Source: Gnetum montanum | Lineage: Eukaryota > Streptophyta > Gnetopsida > Gnetales > Gnetaceae | Direction: 5' to 3' | Length of the DNA: 64,000 nt | NCBI GenBank assembly: GCA_015680685.1 | Contig: MNCI01001360.1 | Location: 191,279 to 255,278 of the forward strand | Part shown: positions 35,850 to 48,455 of the stretch, piece by piece | Position numbering within the stretch: position 1 is the stretch's first letter | Layout of the letters: every line of letters starts with the position of its first letter | Program-made: the position numbers and the translations under genes | Notes under the pieces: model-generated | Database searches by the model: none | The model's input: the letters and a program-made list of their open reading frames with translations, nothing else | What the model was told of the DNA's origin: nothing

Positions 35850-37219
35850 TGCTTTCCATCAATATTATATTTGTCATGAGAATAGCCAAATTCCTTTATT
35901 GTATCTATTTTATGAATATCCACTATTTCTATAGTTGCAAGGATTTCCATTCTTCATTCATGATCCTTTCTAGCAATGTTGAATCAAAAAAGGATCTAGC
36001 TTCTACAATAGGTTCAAGTTCTTCACCATATACATATAAGACATAATGTACAGAAGAAGAATAATTATCAGGTTGTCTTAAAACATAAGTAGATCGTCTC
36101 ACACTATGTACTAGTCTCTTAAGAAGCCTGATTCTTTTCTTCCCAGTCCTGATTAACCATTTCATCTTCATTATCCATTTATTCATAATCATAAGATTTA
36201 ATATTTATGTCTAAAGCAACATCAGTTTGTTTTTCCTCATTTACAGATGGGATGCAACTCCAGTTGGCTCTTTTTGTGTTACACTGGACTAAACATTTGT
36301 CCATAATGATCTTCATTCCTTTTTGCATAAAAAAAGTGTTTTCTCTAAATGTAACATATCTTGATCTGGTAACCTGTCTGCAACCAGGGCCCTCTATCAT
36401 CATCATCATCACAACATAGAAAAATGCATCTGAGTGCCCTATGATCCCACTTAGGCCTTTGCAATTTGTGCAACGGCCATTAAAATTGAGGTGCTTGTAT
36501 GAAATGGATTTTCCCTTCCATAAAGTTTATGGAATCTGATCTTCCATAGCACTATGTGAAGCTTGTTTTTCAGATGCAGATGCAGCTTTACAAACAACCT
36601 CAATTTAAGATGTTCAAGGACTAGCTTAGTTATATATTTATAATTTGGCCAAGAGAATCTTTTTTGTTCTCATAAAGAAAGATGTATGCCCTTACCAAAT
36701 CCTCTACATTCATATATAGAAAATTATTTAAGAAAGAAATAAAAAATGTCGCATATATACCCAATTGTATAGTTTATTTTTCTGATGAAACTGGCAGGAA
36801 TACACATAGTAAAATTGCCAGGAATAGTGATATATAAAGCTCAAGTGCACACTTACAACACAAAACCAAACAAAATTAAATTTGAGATCTGAAACTGTAT
36901 AAAAGGGAGGAAAATTGATTTTTTTATGGATAAAATATTGTTTAGCATTACCAAGAGTCTCTCCTAAAGTGTTATGGCCAAAATATTATTTAGCATTACT
37001 GCTTTATGACTAATAGTTGGCCTCTCGGCTAAAAGAATTCACACAATGACAACCATGCTACAATGTTTTAGGTGTGTTGTGAGAATGAACAATGCCATTT
37101 TTTTTAACAAAATCTGCAAATGCACAAGACATATATTCTCTGTTTCTATTAGCAACAACCTTTTCACTGTCAAATCAAATGTGTTTCAACCCATGCAACA
37201 AATTGTTTGAAAATATTTG
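35850..37219 (-). pseudogene. Element A, 3' part: Copia integrase to RT start (old, broken)
   Basis: Minus-strand Copia pol. At 37060-37219 is integrase (KFKDMVSNIFKQFVAWVET, then EYMSCAFADFVKKNGIVHSH). At 36179-36412 is the integrase C-terminal block (SRYVTFRENTFF, matching the Copia SRDVKFREN type). At 35929-36192 is the linker to RT (RRSTYVLRQPDNYSSSVHYVLY, MNEEWKSLQ). The RT itself is lost beyond 35850. Stops and frameshifts throughout. Element B inserted into the integrase at 37219/56228. Confidence 0.75.
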
Positions 37220-38043
37220 TGATAAAGACATCACCTAACCTTTGTGCAATCCTCAATGTATTTTGTGTGTGTAAGTCTTGTTTGAGTGTATCTTCTTGTG
37301 TTGACCTTATTGATGATGATTTCAGGGTGTTTTGGAATGCTTGGGGGTATTTTGTGCCTATTTTGACGAGTTTAGGGGGTTCCAGGGTCAATGGGAACTT
37401 GTTTGAAGATGTCCAGAGGTTCCAAACCTCAAAACAATGCAAGACATCTCATCTGCATCCAAGATGTCTCCTCCAACACGTCTCACATGTTTGCACGATG
37501 TCTCCCCTAGCAGCAAGATGTTTCCTCTAAAATCTGGCAGTTTCAATTGGGATGTCTCTTGTTCCTCCAAGACGTCTCATATGGATTTCAATGAACATCA
37601 AATTAAATTGTAAATTGGAGAGAAGACGAAAGGTCACACTAAGAAACTATAAATAAGAGTCCATAGTTTGAGTTTGGGTAAGAGAAGAGAGATTCAAAAG
37701 GTCTCTTAAGAGCTTGTGCAAGAGAGTTTGAATGAGAGCCATGGGAGAGCACTTGAGAGAAATTGAGAAAATCTCTTATAAGTATCTTGTCTTGAGCTTT
37801 AGCTCCATTGTGAACAATTGAGGATTAAGAGGGGACATATGTGGCCTCTAAGATCCTTGGGAGAGTTGTGAGTTAAGCTTGGCTCCTCATCTTTGATGTA
37901 TTTCTCTACATTTGAGAGTTTTTTTTTAATAAAATGGAGACTTTCTCCATTTCATTGCGTTGTTCTTGTTTTCTAAGCTGAATTTGCTTAGGAAGCTCAT
38001 GGAATGGGTTCTTTTGGGGTCTATTGAGGTAGGCTCTCCATCA
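37220..38043 (+). repeat. 5' LTR of element B
   Basis: 824 bp, TGATAAAG to TCCATCA. The U3 (37440-37580) has repeated GATGTCTC / GACGTCTC motifs, including three TGTCTC cores (37465, 37499, 37553), the auxin-response-element core. Confidence 0.85.
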
Positions 38044-38347
38044 GATTGGTATCAAAGCACTTGGTTCGAAGGAATCCACACATAAATTGGTAATCTTCAT
38101 CAATCTTTTGAAGAAATCTTGAAGTTTTACAACCACTTAGGGTTTGAAGAACCTAAGATTCGTAAAGATTGCTTGAATCTTGTAAGGTCAAGTTTCTTTT
38201 TTGGTAATTGAGCACTCATTTGCTTGAAAGGCTAGGGTTTGAAGTCAATTACATCTTCATTACACTTTGTGTTACCTTGAATTGTAAGAATTGCTTGAAG
38301 ATCTCATCTTGTTGCTTTAAGATTTTACCTTTTGCGTTGTGAAACGT

Positions 38348-39715
38348 ATGGCTCCTAAGAAGAAGACTAATCAAGAGCTTGAACAAGGGCTTCAAGAGCT
38401 CAAAGACTCCTTTAAGGCTTTTGTGGCTGAAATGCAAGAAGTCCTTCCCAAAGTAATGACCAACAAACATCAAGATTTTGAAGAAGCTTCAAGAAGAAGT
38501 GAAGAGGAGATTGAAGAAGAAAATCCTTTTGCATCTATGCAAAGATCAAGAGGAAGAAATGATCAAAGAACTTCAAAGAAAAGGGACTAAAACGTATCAG
38601 CAAAGGTTTCCTTTTCTTCATAATAATGAGGAAAATGATGATGAAAGGTTTGTAAAGATCTTAAGAAGTGCTTTAAGAGTTTCTCCTGTGGATATTTCCA
38701 TCTCTAAAGGTGTTGAAGGTACAGATTTCTTTCTTTCTTGACTTAGAGATTTGAATAAGTATTTTCTTATTGAGAAATTTACTAGTGAGTCAATAATTCA
38801 TGTTGTTGAGAGTAAGCTTGGAGAATTGGCAGCCAAATGGTGGGACAAGGAATGTCTCAAATACTTTGAAGAACCTGGAAAGCCTATTGAGAGTTGGCAA
38901 CTCATGGAATTCATGCTAAAGCAAAAGTTCGAGAAGACATCCTTCTGTCATGAAGCCATCAAGAAGCTGAAATTTCTCAGACAAGGAGATCAAGAGGTAA
39001 AAGATTTTTATGTTGAATTTTGTAAAGCTTTGGAAAAGGCGGATGTTCATTGGACTAAGTATGAGAAAGATTCTAACTTCATTAGTGGATTAAGGATGCA
39101 ATATCAACAAGAACTAGCATTCTATAAGTCTAATACTCTTGATGAAGCATATGATCTTGCTCTTAAGGCTGAAATGAAAACCACAAAGTTTGGCTTAAAG
39201 AAGGACAAAGATCAAAGAAAAGGGGTGAGAAAGACACAGCTCACAAGTCAAGAAAATCTTCCAAGCAAGATGGTGAAGATAAGCAAAAGAAAAAGGAAAT
39301 AGTGTCTACTTCTTTGAGGAAGGGAAGAAGAAGGAGATCATCTCCAAGAGGTAAAGATATATGTTATAATTGTGGTGAATTAGGTCATAAACAATAGGAA
39401 TATACAAAGCCAAAGAAAAATGCCTCTAAGGGTAAGAAAATTCAAACTATGCAAAAGGATGAGCATGAATCTTCAAAGAAGGTATGTGAACACGATCCTT
39501 TATACCTTTTTGATCAAAGTGAGTTGAATAGTTGTACTTCTACTAGACATGTTGTGGGGGCCAATGAGGATGTTATGAGGAAGAGTTTGTTTAGAACTCA
39601 TTGTGATGTTGAAGGTCATTCTTTGAATGTGCTCATTGATGATGGAGCACAAGAAAATGTGATTTCTAGCAAGGTTCTAAAGTCACTGCATTTAGCTATA
39701 GCTCCTCACCCTACT
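38348..39715 (+). pseudogene. gag and protease of element B
   Basis: Gag starts at ATG 38348 (MAPKKKTNQELEQGLQELKD, a coiled-coil start). It continues after frameshifts with the capsid block (38700-39200, LNKYFLIEKF, AAKWWDKECL, FLRQGDQEVKDFYVEF) and a Lys-rich tail. The zinc knuckle near 39360 (CYNCGELGHKQ) has a stop for Trp, and its last Cys is Tyr. The protease active site is at 39630 (VLIDDGAQENVIS; DDG in place of DSG). Homologous to gag/protease of element E. The protease tail resumes beyond element C at 54785. Confidence 0.75.
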
Positions 39716-39947
39716 CTGTAGAAAGTGCATTAGTTAATGAAGAATCATTATAAGTTAAGGAACAATGCCTTATTGATTATTCCATTGGAAATTTTCATGA
39801 TCAAATTCTTTGCAATGTATTGCCTATTGATTGTTCAGATCTCACATTTGGTAGACCATAGAATTAGGATAATAAGGCTATCTTTGAGGGAGAAAATAAT
39901 AGTTGGATTGTAAGACAAGACAATCATAAGTTTAGGTTGTTGTCCAG

Positions 39948-40800
39948 TGATAAATCACTTGATGGGCTGCATCGACGGGCATGCGTCGACACAGCCCCAT
40001 CGATGCATGGTCAAATGCATCGATGCAATGTCTATCTTTGCTTATATAAATGTGTGTACCCATCGCATTTATGGCACATTAGGTCCATAGCACAGCGAAG
40101 CTCTTGCAATTTTCTTAGCCCAAAGTTAGAATATTTTCTAACTGCCTGCAGTAGGATCACAAAGATTGTACAGTTCTTTGTTCAAGCATCTTGTACCTGA
40201 ACACATTGATGTGACCAGCAATAAAGACAAGATTCTTGGCATTTCTTGCAGCACTTGGAATAGATTAAAACTTTCTTTTGTGCATTTATTTACTTATGCA
40301 TTTTTACATTAATGTTTTTGATTAATTAATATAGTTAATAACAAACACATAAGTACAACCACTTCAAACATACTGCTTAACACTTGATAATCCTAGTAGT
40401 GGTTTTTCAGTACACCCCGTAATAGGCACTTGGTAACCCTGTAGTGTTAAGGCAAGTTCAAGATGGGAACAAAAAGTGGGCTCAAATGCTTATGTTAGGA
40501 TAGTTGGATTAAGACACTAAATAGTTAAAATAGTTAACCATTAATTAATTCTCTCTTTATTCCATGCTTGGACTACATAAAATAAAATATAAAATCAATA
40601 AAAACCATGTGCCTTGGCTTACGCTTAACCATACACTTGCACTTACACAAGTGAAGCTAAGAAGACAACGATCACGTCTCTAAGTCACTACCTTTGCCTA
40701 TGGTACATTTAGAAGCTAAAGTCCACAAAATTCAACCAGATCACTAGTGCAACGTTTGTGATTTGTATGATTGGGCATAGGGACTACTCGTTGCTCATCA
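39948..40800 (+). repeat. 5' LTR of element C
   Basis: 853 bp. U3 carries CATCGACG/GCATCGATGC repeats (39965-40030), TATA box TTATATAAATG (~40042), and AATAAAG (~40221). Confidence 0.85.
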
Positions 40801-40801
40801 T

Positions 40802-40819
40802 TAGCACCATTGCTAGGGA
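40802..40819 (+). other. Primer-binding site of element C (tRNA-Asp type)
   Basis: TAGCACCATTGCTAGGGA, the tRNA-Asp site with five changes, each G to A or C to T. Confidence 0.6.
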
Positions 40820-42815
40820 TTTTAGTTAGCTAAGTGTGCTACGTAGGGAAGATTGTGGAATTATCTAAGGACGTTGTAAAAGAACACTTAAAGTAAAATC
40901 ATTAAAAAAACATAATATTACTAAACACACACTACTTTTGAGAAATCATTGATATGGCTTCTTCTTGTAGGGAGGATTCTCCACCACCATTTGTAAGCCG
41001 ATCCACTCAAAGGCAGGAACGCCAAAAAACGAAAGTGCCCCAATAGTTCAAAGTTGTCTACACTCATCTGGATCCTTACACTCCAAATTTCACCTTCATC
41101 CTACATTAGGATGAGCAGCTGCAATGGAGGGACATGGAGGGCAATATCGTGCTACCGACACCCCACCCCCCAAAAAAAGGAAAAAAAAAATCAGTTCATT
41201 CCTACGATGTTGTTAAACAACCTCATAAAGATGGGCATCGTAGGACTTAGTGCAGAATATGAGGTTCACGACCATGTCTACCAAGATTATCATCCCACAA
41301 ATGCCCAACGGAAAAAGGATTGGTAGATGAAAGCTCGATATCAAGCTTCCAAAGGTAAAAGGCTTCCTACCCATTTGATCCTGCAACCACATAAAAATGG
41401 CGATGGATTCTTTTTAGGCCAATCCCAATATACTAATTCTTCCCCTATCTTCGATTGAAAAAACCTTAACCAATAGTTGCAATCCATTGTGGACAACCTT
41501 GGTAACAGAAGAAACTAGTCTCAAGACTAGGGGGCCTCCAAAGAAAGGAACCAAAGCCATTCATCCAAAGACAAGGACAATAATAAGCATTAAAGAAGAG
41601 ATAGACATGGTGACCAAGGTAGGGACCGAAGGAGAGGAGGTAGTAGGCATCGTTTTGGTGCTAATTCCCCATCCTCTTCACCTTCATCATCATCATCCTC
41701 ATCATCTTCCTCCTCCAACTCCAACAAAAGAAGCAAAGGCTGAAATCATGGCAAAAGCAACAAAGATTGGGATGGAAATGAACGATGAGATAGGGATGAT
41801 CATAGATTCCGCTGAGACAACAAGAACCAAGGGCATGAGCAGCAATGTGGGGATAAACATCACAGAAAACGAAGACATAGCAAGACTCATTATAGGCATC
41901 ATAGCCATGATAGGGATCATTGGTATCGTCATGACTATGATGAGGCCCTATTAGCTAACAGAAACATGCTAAATATTTTAGAGGTTGTCAAAATTCCTAC
42001 CATGCACTTGAAGGATAGCCGCATTAAATAACTAGATATGAACAATGTCCCCAAGTTTGAGAGGGGTTATAATTTAGATCCGCAGAATCATTTACATGCC
42101 TTCCATGATACATGTGCCTTGTAGAATGTAGAAAATGAATGGCAAAAGCTGAAACTATTCCCAAGGACACTCATAAAAGAAGCAGAAATTTGGTACTGGT
42201 CCTTGAAACTGAAATCCATTCGACAATCGAGTACAATGCTAGAGATGTTCAACGACAAATACCAAACATATTCCAAAGTGTCCAATTTGAGAAGGCAAAT
42301 CCAAGGGTAAAAACAAGGTACTCATGAGTCCTTAAATACGACCATGGGTAGGTACTATTCTTTGTTGCATTGATGCCCAGGCCATGGATACCCTCAACGG
42401 GATCAACTAGGCCATATCATAGATGGGCTTAAAACTGAAATAAGGAGAACCCTTGGGGTCTATGCCCAAGGGAGATTTTCTAAACTAAGGGCCAATCAAA
42501 TTCAAAGGCTCATTGAGCAAGTGGCCAAAAAGGAAGGAGAGCTTAAAAAGCAAGAGAGTGCAGAAGAATACAACAAAGACCCCTTCATCCGCAAGAGGGA
42601 GGTCTATTTCTAAGGATGAGGCCCCACTTGATGAAGTGGTGCAAAGGAAAACTTTGCCGATTCAAAAATCTATTACTGAAATCTCGGCTAAGGTTAACAA
42701 ACTGTGGAACTCCTTGGATGAGAAGTTCCAAGATGCTCTAAAGATTGTAGAAAAACGTAAGGATAATGGAGAAAGTGGTTGTGAGCGAAAGAAGAAAAAG
42801 GATGCTAAACGAGAA

Positions 42816-43454
42816 TGTTATAATCAGATCTGAAAACACACTACAAATGCTCTAGAGAAATTATTAGAACCCTACAGATCTAAATAAATCATTAGAGGCA
42901 AAATATTGCGTTGTAGCAGGTCAAGAAACACTATAAATCACTCTCAAAAACGTTCTAAACTCTAGCAAACATTTGTTGTGATAACAAAATGAAAGCAGAA
43001 TGAAAACAGTAAAAATAGCACAAGAACACAGAGAGTTATGTGGTTTGGACCCTTTTTACCCTACTTCCACAACAATGCTGATCTGCCTTCTATTCTTCTC
43101 AAATCTTCAGAACACAAGCCGTCCTTGTAACTTTTCCAAACACCTAATCTGTTATTCCAACAGATCTCAGATCAACACCAACAAGACTCACGTCTCCAAG
43201 GTAAAACCTTGATACAATGCTTTCACTTCAAAGCACACACTAAAGGCTACCCCAAGCCTTCTATTTATGAAGAAACATGAGGACCAAACCTCAATCCTAA
43301 TACATGTGGGATAAAACACCAAGCCTCCTATTTATGAGGAAACATGAGGACCAAACCCCAATCCTAATACATGTGGGATAAAACACATCCCCACATCAAA
43401 TGCAACATAAAAGGAAATACAACAATTAATGTATTTGTCTTCATTTTTCCAACA
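42816..43454 (-). repeat. 3' LTR of element D
   Basis: 639 bp; lacks a 16-bp segment (AATTAGACCTGAAAAC) present in the partner LTR. Includes two direct copies of a ~60-bp block (CTATTTATGA.GAAACATGAG) at about 43260 and 43320. Confidence 0.9.
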
Positions 43455-43540
43455 AACTCCCCCTTGAAAACAAATCCAACCAACCTTTAAGAGATGTGCA
43501 CTTCTGATTAAGCTTCAGTTATCCCAAGATTCTTCCTTTG

Positions 43541-46269
43541 TTATTTTAATTCAAGAGACTGCAAAAATCTCTTCATCCATAACATCTTCTTACATGCTTC
43601 TGTGAGGGCTATGTACTCTAATTCAATTGTAGATAAAGTTACTAGTGGTTGTAGACGTGACAACCAACTCACTGCTGCACCACCAAAAATAAATGTGTAC
43701 CCTGTAGAAGACATATCATGATCAACAGCAAAGTTTGCATAGGTTTTGCATCCTCCATGTTGAAACGCTTTAGAACCTTTCCAATATAATCTTCCTGACT
43801 CAACCACAGCTTCTTCCTTTTTCTGTCCCGTAAATATTCATACCAAGAATTTTCTTTGCCTGTCCAGAATCCTTCATAGCAAATTCTTTGCCCATTTCCA
43901 ATTTTAAACGTTTTATCTCTGCTATATCATTTCCAGCAATTAGCATATCATCAACATACAACAACAACACTGAATTTATCTGAAACATCTCTAGAAAAAT
44001 ACACACAGTGGTCTAGGTTGTTTTTCTGATCAGATAGCTTCTTCATAAAAGTATCAAACCTTTTATACCACTGCCTAGGGGCTTGTTTCAAACCATATAA
44101 ACTCTTTTTCAGTTTACAAACCAGACTTGAACCTTGCTGTTCTTCATACCCTTCTGGTTGTTTCATGTAAATTTCCTCCTCCAAATCTCCATGGAGGAAT
44201 GTTGTTTTTAAATCAAATTGTTCCAACTCTAAGTCCATGCAGGCCACCAATGATAGCACTAAACATATAGAAGAGTGTTTTACTACTGGAGAAAAACTTT
44301 CTTGAAAGTCAATACCTGGTTTCTGTGCATAGCCTTTCACCACCAACCTAGCCTTGAAACGTTTTTCCCCATTTGCCTCTGATTTAATTCTATATAGCCA
44401 CCTGCACTCCAAGAGTTTTCTCCCTTTCGGCAACTGAACTAGCTCCCAGGTTTTGTTCTGTTGGAGTGATTCCCATTCATCATTCATAGCTACCTTACAC
44501 TTTGTGGCATCAACACATGTCATGGCTTCTTCCTTCACTGTTTCTGGTTCACCACTATCACTGTAAAGTACATAATTCAATGAGGGGTTTGGTAGTTCTA
44601 GTTGACCTTCTAACACAATGAGACACATCTGTAGCTTGTTGTTCATCATCTTCTACCTCATTTTCTTGTTGTCTTGCATTTTCTCCTTGCTGTCCTAAGT
44701 TCTTAACTTGCTGCCATGTACTTTCAGCATGTTGTCCAAAGTTTCCAGATCTGGAAAATCCATGAATTTCATCATTTTCAATTTCTTTAGTCACACTAAA
44801 AGGAGTCCTTATGCTTTCTGAGCCATTTCTGTCCTTGTCTTTCTTTTGCAGCTCACTAAACATCACATTTTCTCTGAATTTAACGTCCCTTGATCTCACT
44901 ACACGTTTCAATTCAAGATCCCAAAGTCTGAATCCTAACTCATCTTCTCCATATCCAACAAATATGCAACTTTTAGCCCTATCCTCCAACTTAATTCTGT
45001 TTTCCTTTGGAATATGCATAAATGCCTCACATCCAAAAACTCTCTTAAATGACTGTATGAAACGTTTTTACCTTTCCAAACAATTTCTGGAACAGCATTA
45101 TCAATTGAAGAATGTGGAGACCTATTCACCAAATATGCAGCAGTCATAACTGCCTCTCCCCAAAATGTCTTAGGTAGGCCTGCACCTGAAACCATTGTTC
45201 TAGCACGATCCAGCAATGTTCTGTTGCATCTTTCAGCAACTCCATTTTCTTGTGGTGTACTAGGAGGGGTACGAATGTGCCTAATTCCTTTGATGTTGCA
45301 AAAATTAGCAAATACTTTAGAAGTGTACTCCCCACCATTATCAGTTTGCAAACATTTTATTTTCAGACTTGTTTCATTTTATACTCTTGCAACAAATGTT
45401 TTGAAAACTGAAAACACTTCATCTTTTGATTTCAGCATATAAACCCAAACCTTCCTTGCACAATCATCTATGAAAGTCACAAAATAAATAGATCCACCAA
45501 GAGAAATGGGAGTCATAGGACCACAAACATCAAAATAAACCAATTCTAACTTATTTTTCTTTCTACTGTCCAAATCCCTACGAAAGTTTACTCTCCTAGA
45601 TTTTCCAACTAAACAATCTTTGCAATCAGTTTGAGCATAAGAAAATACAGGAATGAGAGTCTAATTTTAAAGTACTTTTAAGCTTGACCAGCCAATGTGT
45701 CCAAGACGTCTATGCCACACTTCAATATTTTGTTTGTCAGAAACTATTGCAATAGAGTTGCATGAATCTACCATCAATGTATATAAGNNNNNNNNNNNNN
45801 NNNNNNNNNNNNNNNNNNNNNNNNNNNNNNNNATGTGACTACTACATCCATCTGCCACCATTGTACATTGTTCTTGAATCAGANACTATGAAACTGAAAT
45901 CAACTTCTTTGTAACTTCAGGAACATGTCTAACGTTATCTATTGTCACCTTTGGCATCCTTGCTTGTTGCAGACTTATACTTCCAATTCCAAGAACTTTT
46001 AAAGCTTTTCCATTAGCAGCATATACAAAACTAGATTCAACTTTATGATAAGATGCAAAACAAGACTTATCTGGACAAATATGAAAGGAGGCACCTGAGT
46101 CAATCAACCAGATGTCACTGCTACATCCATCTGCCACCATTGTACATTGTTCTTGAATCAGAAAACTAACGTTTTCATCAGCTACATGTACCTCTGATGT
46201 TCCTTCTTCTGACTTCTTCTCCTTTCCTTTATTTTTCTGTGCTTTCCATGCAAAGCAATCCTTCTTCAA
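43541..46269 (-). pseudogene. pol of element D (PR-IN-RT-RH)
   Basis: Protease at 45886-46269 (WLIDSGASFHICPD, active DSG). The GAG-pre-integrase block is at 45680-45760 (EVWHRRLGHIGWSSLKVL). Integrase is at 44935-45573 (ELVYFDVCGPM, FIDDCARKVWVY, TDNGGEYTS, PQENGVAERCNRTL), with all three acidic sites visible. RT is at 43800-44649 (WLYRIKSEANGEKRFKARLV, KKSLYGLKQAPRQWYKRF, active site YVDDM). RNase H is at 43541-43807 (SSTGYTFIFGGAAVSW, LSTIELEYIALTEA). About 100 residues between RT and RNase H are missing: the FNMEDAK-like segment joins directly to the RNase H start. Few stops compared with the other elements. Confidence 0.88.
45788..45832. other. Assembly gap (45 N) with duplicated flank
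   Basis: Run of N in element D. The ~50 bp right of the gap (45833-45884, ending at an isolated N) repeats 46112-46165, so the region may be misassembled or hold a real local duplication. Confidence 0.95.
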
Positions 46270-46944
46270 ATGACCTTTCTTCTTGTAGTACCAGCACTCT
46301 TAAGTTTGAGTTCTGCCATGTGATACTCTTCTGTTCATGCTTCTCCCCCTACTTGGGAAACGTCTCCTACTTCTACCTCTTTCCTCTACTACATGAACAT
46401 TTCCAGATCTAGAAGACTCATCTACTCTTCCGTCTGAATCCTGAAGAGTAGACACAACCTATTTAAATGTCATAGATGAAACACTCATAGAAATAGTAAT
46501 AGATGTCACAATTGCAGACTAGGAATCAGGTAAGGAGTCTAACAAAGCATAGGATTTAACTAAATCTGGAATAACAATTTTATATTCCTCCAACTTATTC
46601 AGATATCTCATCATCTCATCCAAATGATCTTGAAAAGACACATCATATCTCTTCTTGCATCTGAAAAATTTTTGATAAATGTGGAAGGTATTCAAACCTG
46701 ATACTTTGTCAAACCTGTTCTTCAACGTTTGCCACAGATCATGCGGATCCATCAACGTTTGCCACAGATCATGCGGATCCATATCAGGTTTGATTGAGGC
46801 CAAAATCCCATTGCTTAGGGTTGGATGAATGAAAGATGATGCCCTAGTCTTAATTTTCCTCCAATCAGCATTTGACATTCTTGCTGGTTGAGAGGGTTCT
46901 AGGGCCTCTTGGCACTCCTTTTGTGCTAAAACAACCTTCATCAA
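46270..46944 (-). pseudogene. gag of element D
   Basis: Copia gag (UBN2-type): WRKIKTRASSFIHPTLSNGI, FRCKKRYDVSFQDHLDEM, LNKLEEYKI, ending at a stop (46519-46521). A 30-bp tandem duplication (46723-46782) doubles the in-frame block MDPHDLWQTL. Downstream, near 46260-46310, the zinc knuckle reads CWYYKKKGHLKKDC: the second Cys is Tyr, so zinc binding is probably lost. The Met at 46944 may be internal to the original gag. Confidence 0.75.
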
Positions 46945-47031
46945 AATGCTCCAAATGTTCTAGTTCCTTCCTACCAATCTTTCAATTGTTTACAACCTCT
47001 CCATCTCTTTAAATCTAGCTCTAATACCAGT

Positions 47032-47686
47032 TGTTATAATCAGATCTGAAAACAATTAGACCTGAAAACACACTACAAATGCTCTAGAGAAATTATTAGA
47101 ACCCTACAGATCTGAATAAATCATTAGAGCCAAAATATTGTGTTGTAGCAGGTCAACAAACACTATAAATCACTCTCAAAAACGTTCTAAACTCTAGCAA
47201 ACATTTTCTGTGATAACAAAATGAAAGCAGAATGAAAACAGTAAAAATAGCACAAGAACACAGAGAGTTATGTGGTTCGGGCCCTTTTTACCCTACTTCC
47301 ACAACAATGCTGATCTGCCTTCTATTCTTCTCAAATCTTCAGAACACAAGCCGTCCTTGTAACTTTTCCAAACACCCAATCTGTTATTCCAATAGATCTA
47401 AGATCAACACCAACAAGACTCACGTCTCCAAGGTAAAACCTTGATACAATGCTTTCACTTCAAAGCACACACTAAAGGCTACCCCAAGCCTTCTATTTAT
47501 GAAGAAACATGAGGACCAAACCTCAATCCTAATACATGTGGGATAAAACACCAAGCCTCCTATTTATGAGGAAACATGAGGACCAAACCCCAATCCTAAT
47601 ACATGTGGGATAAAACACATCCCCACATCAAATGCAACATAAAAGGAAATACAACAATTAATGTATTTGTCTTCATTTTTCCAACA
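47032..47686 (-). repeat. 5' LTR of element D
   Basis: 655 bp; nearly identical to the copy at 42816 apart from the 16-bp difference and about 11 substitutions. Confidence 0.9.
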
Positions 47687-48455
47687 GAGAATACCATAAA
47701 GATAAGGGTAAGGCTACAGCTGTAGAGGAGGTTGCAAATTCATAAACTAATGACACTAGTTGTAACATCTGCTAATACAAACATCCCAAGGGATGTTGCC
47801 TTGTCTTGTCACACCTACAAGAATCTGGGATGTATGCTCTAAATCCTAAACTAGCAAAACAACAAGCACCCAAGCAATTGTCTTATCCACAAGACAACTA
47901 TCAGCAACAATTCCACCAACAAACTTACTATCTGAGTGGAGTGCCACCTCAACCTCAAAAACAATACCAACAATGGCAACACCCACAATCATGGGGGATG
48001 CCACCTCCAAGGCAACAATACCCTTAACTCCAACCAAATCCATATGGGTATTACATTTATCAGCCCATCTCTCCATGTGACTCTCCCAATCACACTTCCT
48101 TTCCACACCACTATTATCCTCCTGAATACTACAAAGCACCTTCTCCAAGGGGGGAGTCCCCATTCCCTTACTACCCTCCTCAACACTCTTCCACTCCTAC
48201 ACCACTATCTTTAACTCCTCTACCACCTGCTCCATCCATGCAAGGTAAAATACTTGCTCAGCCACAACAAAGAAAGGCTATGAAGGTAGTAAACTTACAA
48301 CCAGCTCCTTAGCTAAATGGTTCTAAATTCAAGCCTTGCAAAAGGCCATTCTTCAGAACCAGCAGCCCGACAAAGTCCTTACAAACACTTGTGACTATTA
48401 ACCCTGCTATTTCCACCTCTAAAATTTCCATCGAGCAACCTTCGAACCAAATTGC

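Larger units (their letters stand above)
42816..47686 (-). mobile_element. Element D: young Copia retrotransposon inserted in element C
   Basis: 4,871 bp on the minus strand with LTRs at 42816..43454 (3') and 47032..47686 (5'), beginning TGTTATAATC and ending TTCCAACA. A perfect five-base target duplication GAGAA (42811-42815 and 47687-47691) flanks it. Primer site TGGTATTAGAGC (minus, 47029-47018) and the classic purine tract CAAGGGGGAGTT beside the 3' LTR are present. Order gag, protease, integrase, RT, RNase H is that of Ty1/Copia. The LTRs differ by about 11 substitutions plus one 16-bp indel, so this is the youngest LTR element here. A 45-N gap lies between protease and integrase. Confidence 0.93.
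40950..48455 (+). pseudogene. gag of element C, split by Copia D
   Basis: Two parts of one gag, 40950-42815 and 47692-48455, with Copia D between them. Readable blocks: DPYTPNFTFILH near 41070, the Ser/Pro/His-rich low-complexity region 41490-41800, the capsid core near 42000-42500 (MNNVPKFE, TLGVYAQGR), the KLWNSLDEKFQDALKIV helix at 42700, and after D the Gln/Tyr/Pro-rich tail (SGVPPQPQKQYQQW at 47930). The same order exists unsplit in element G (1540-4095). Multiple stops. Confidence 0.75.

Noticed and set aside
36397-36418. (ATC)n microsatellite
   Set aside because: Short simple repeat within the decayed Copia A; no sign of function.
39940-40200. Plus-strand ORF of 87 aa
   Set aside because: Lies inside the U3/R part of the element C LTR.
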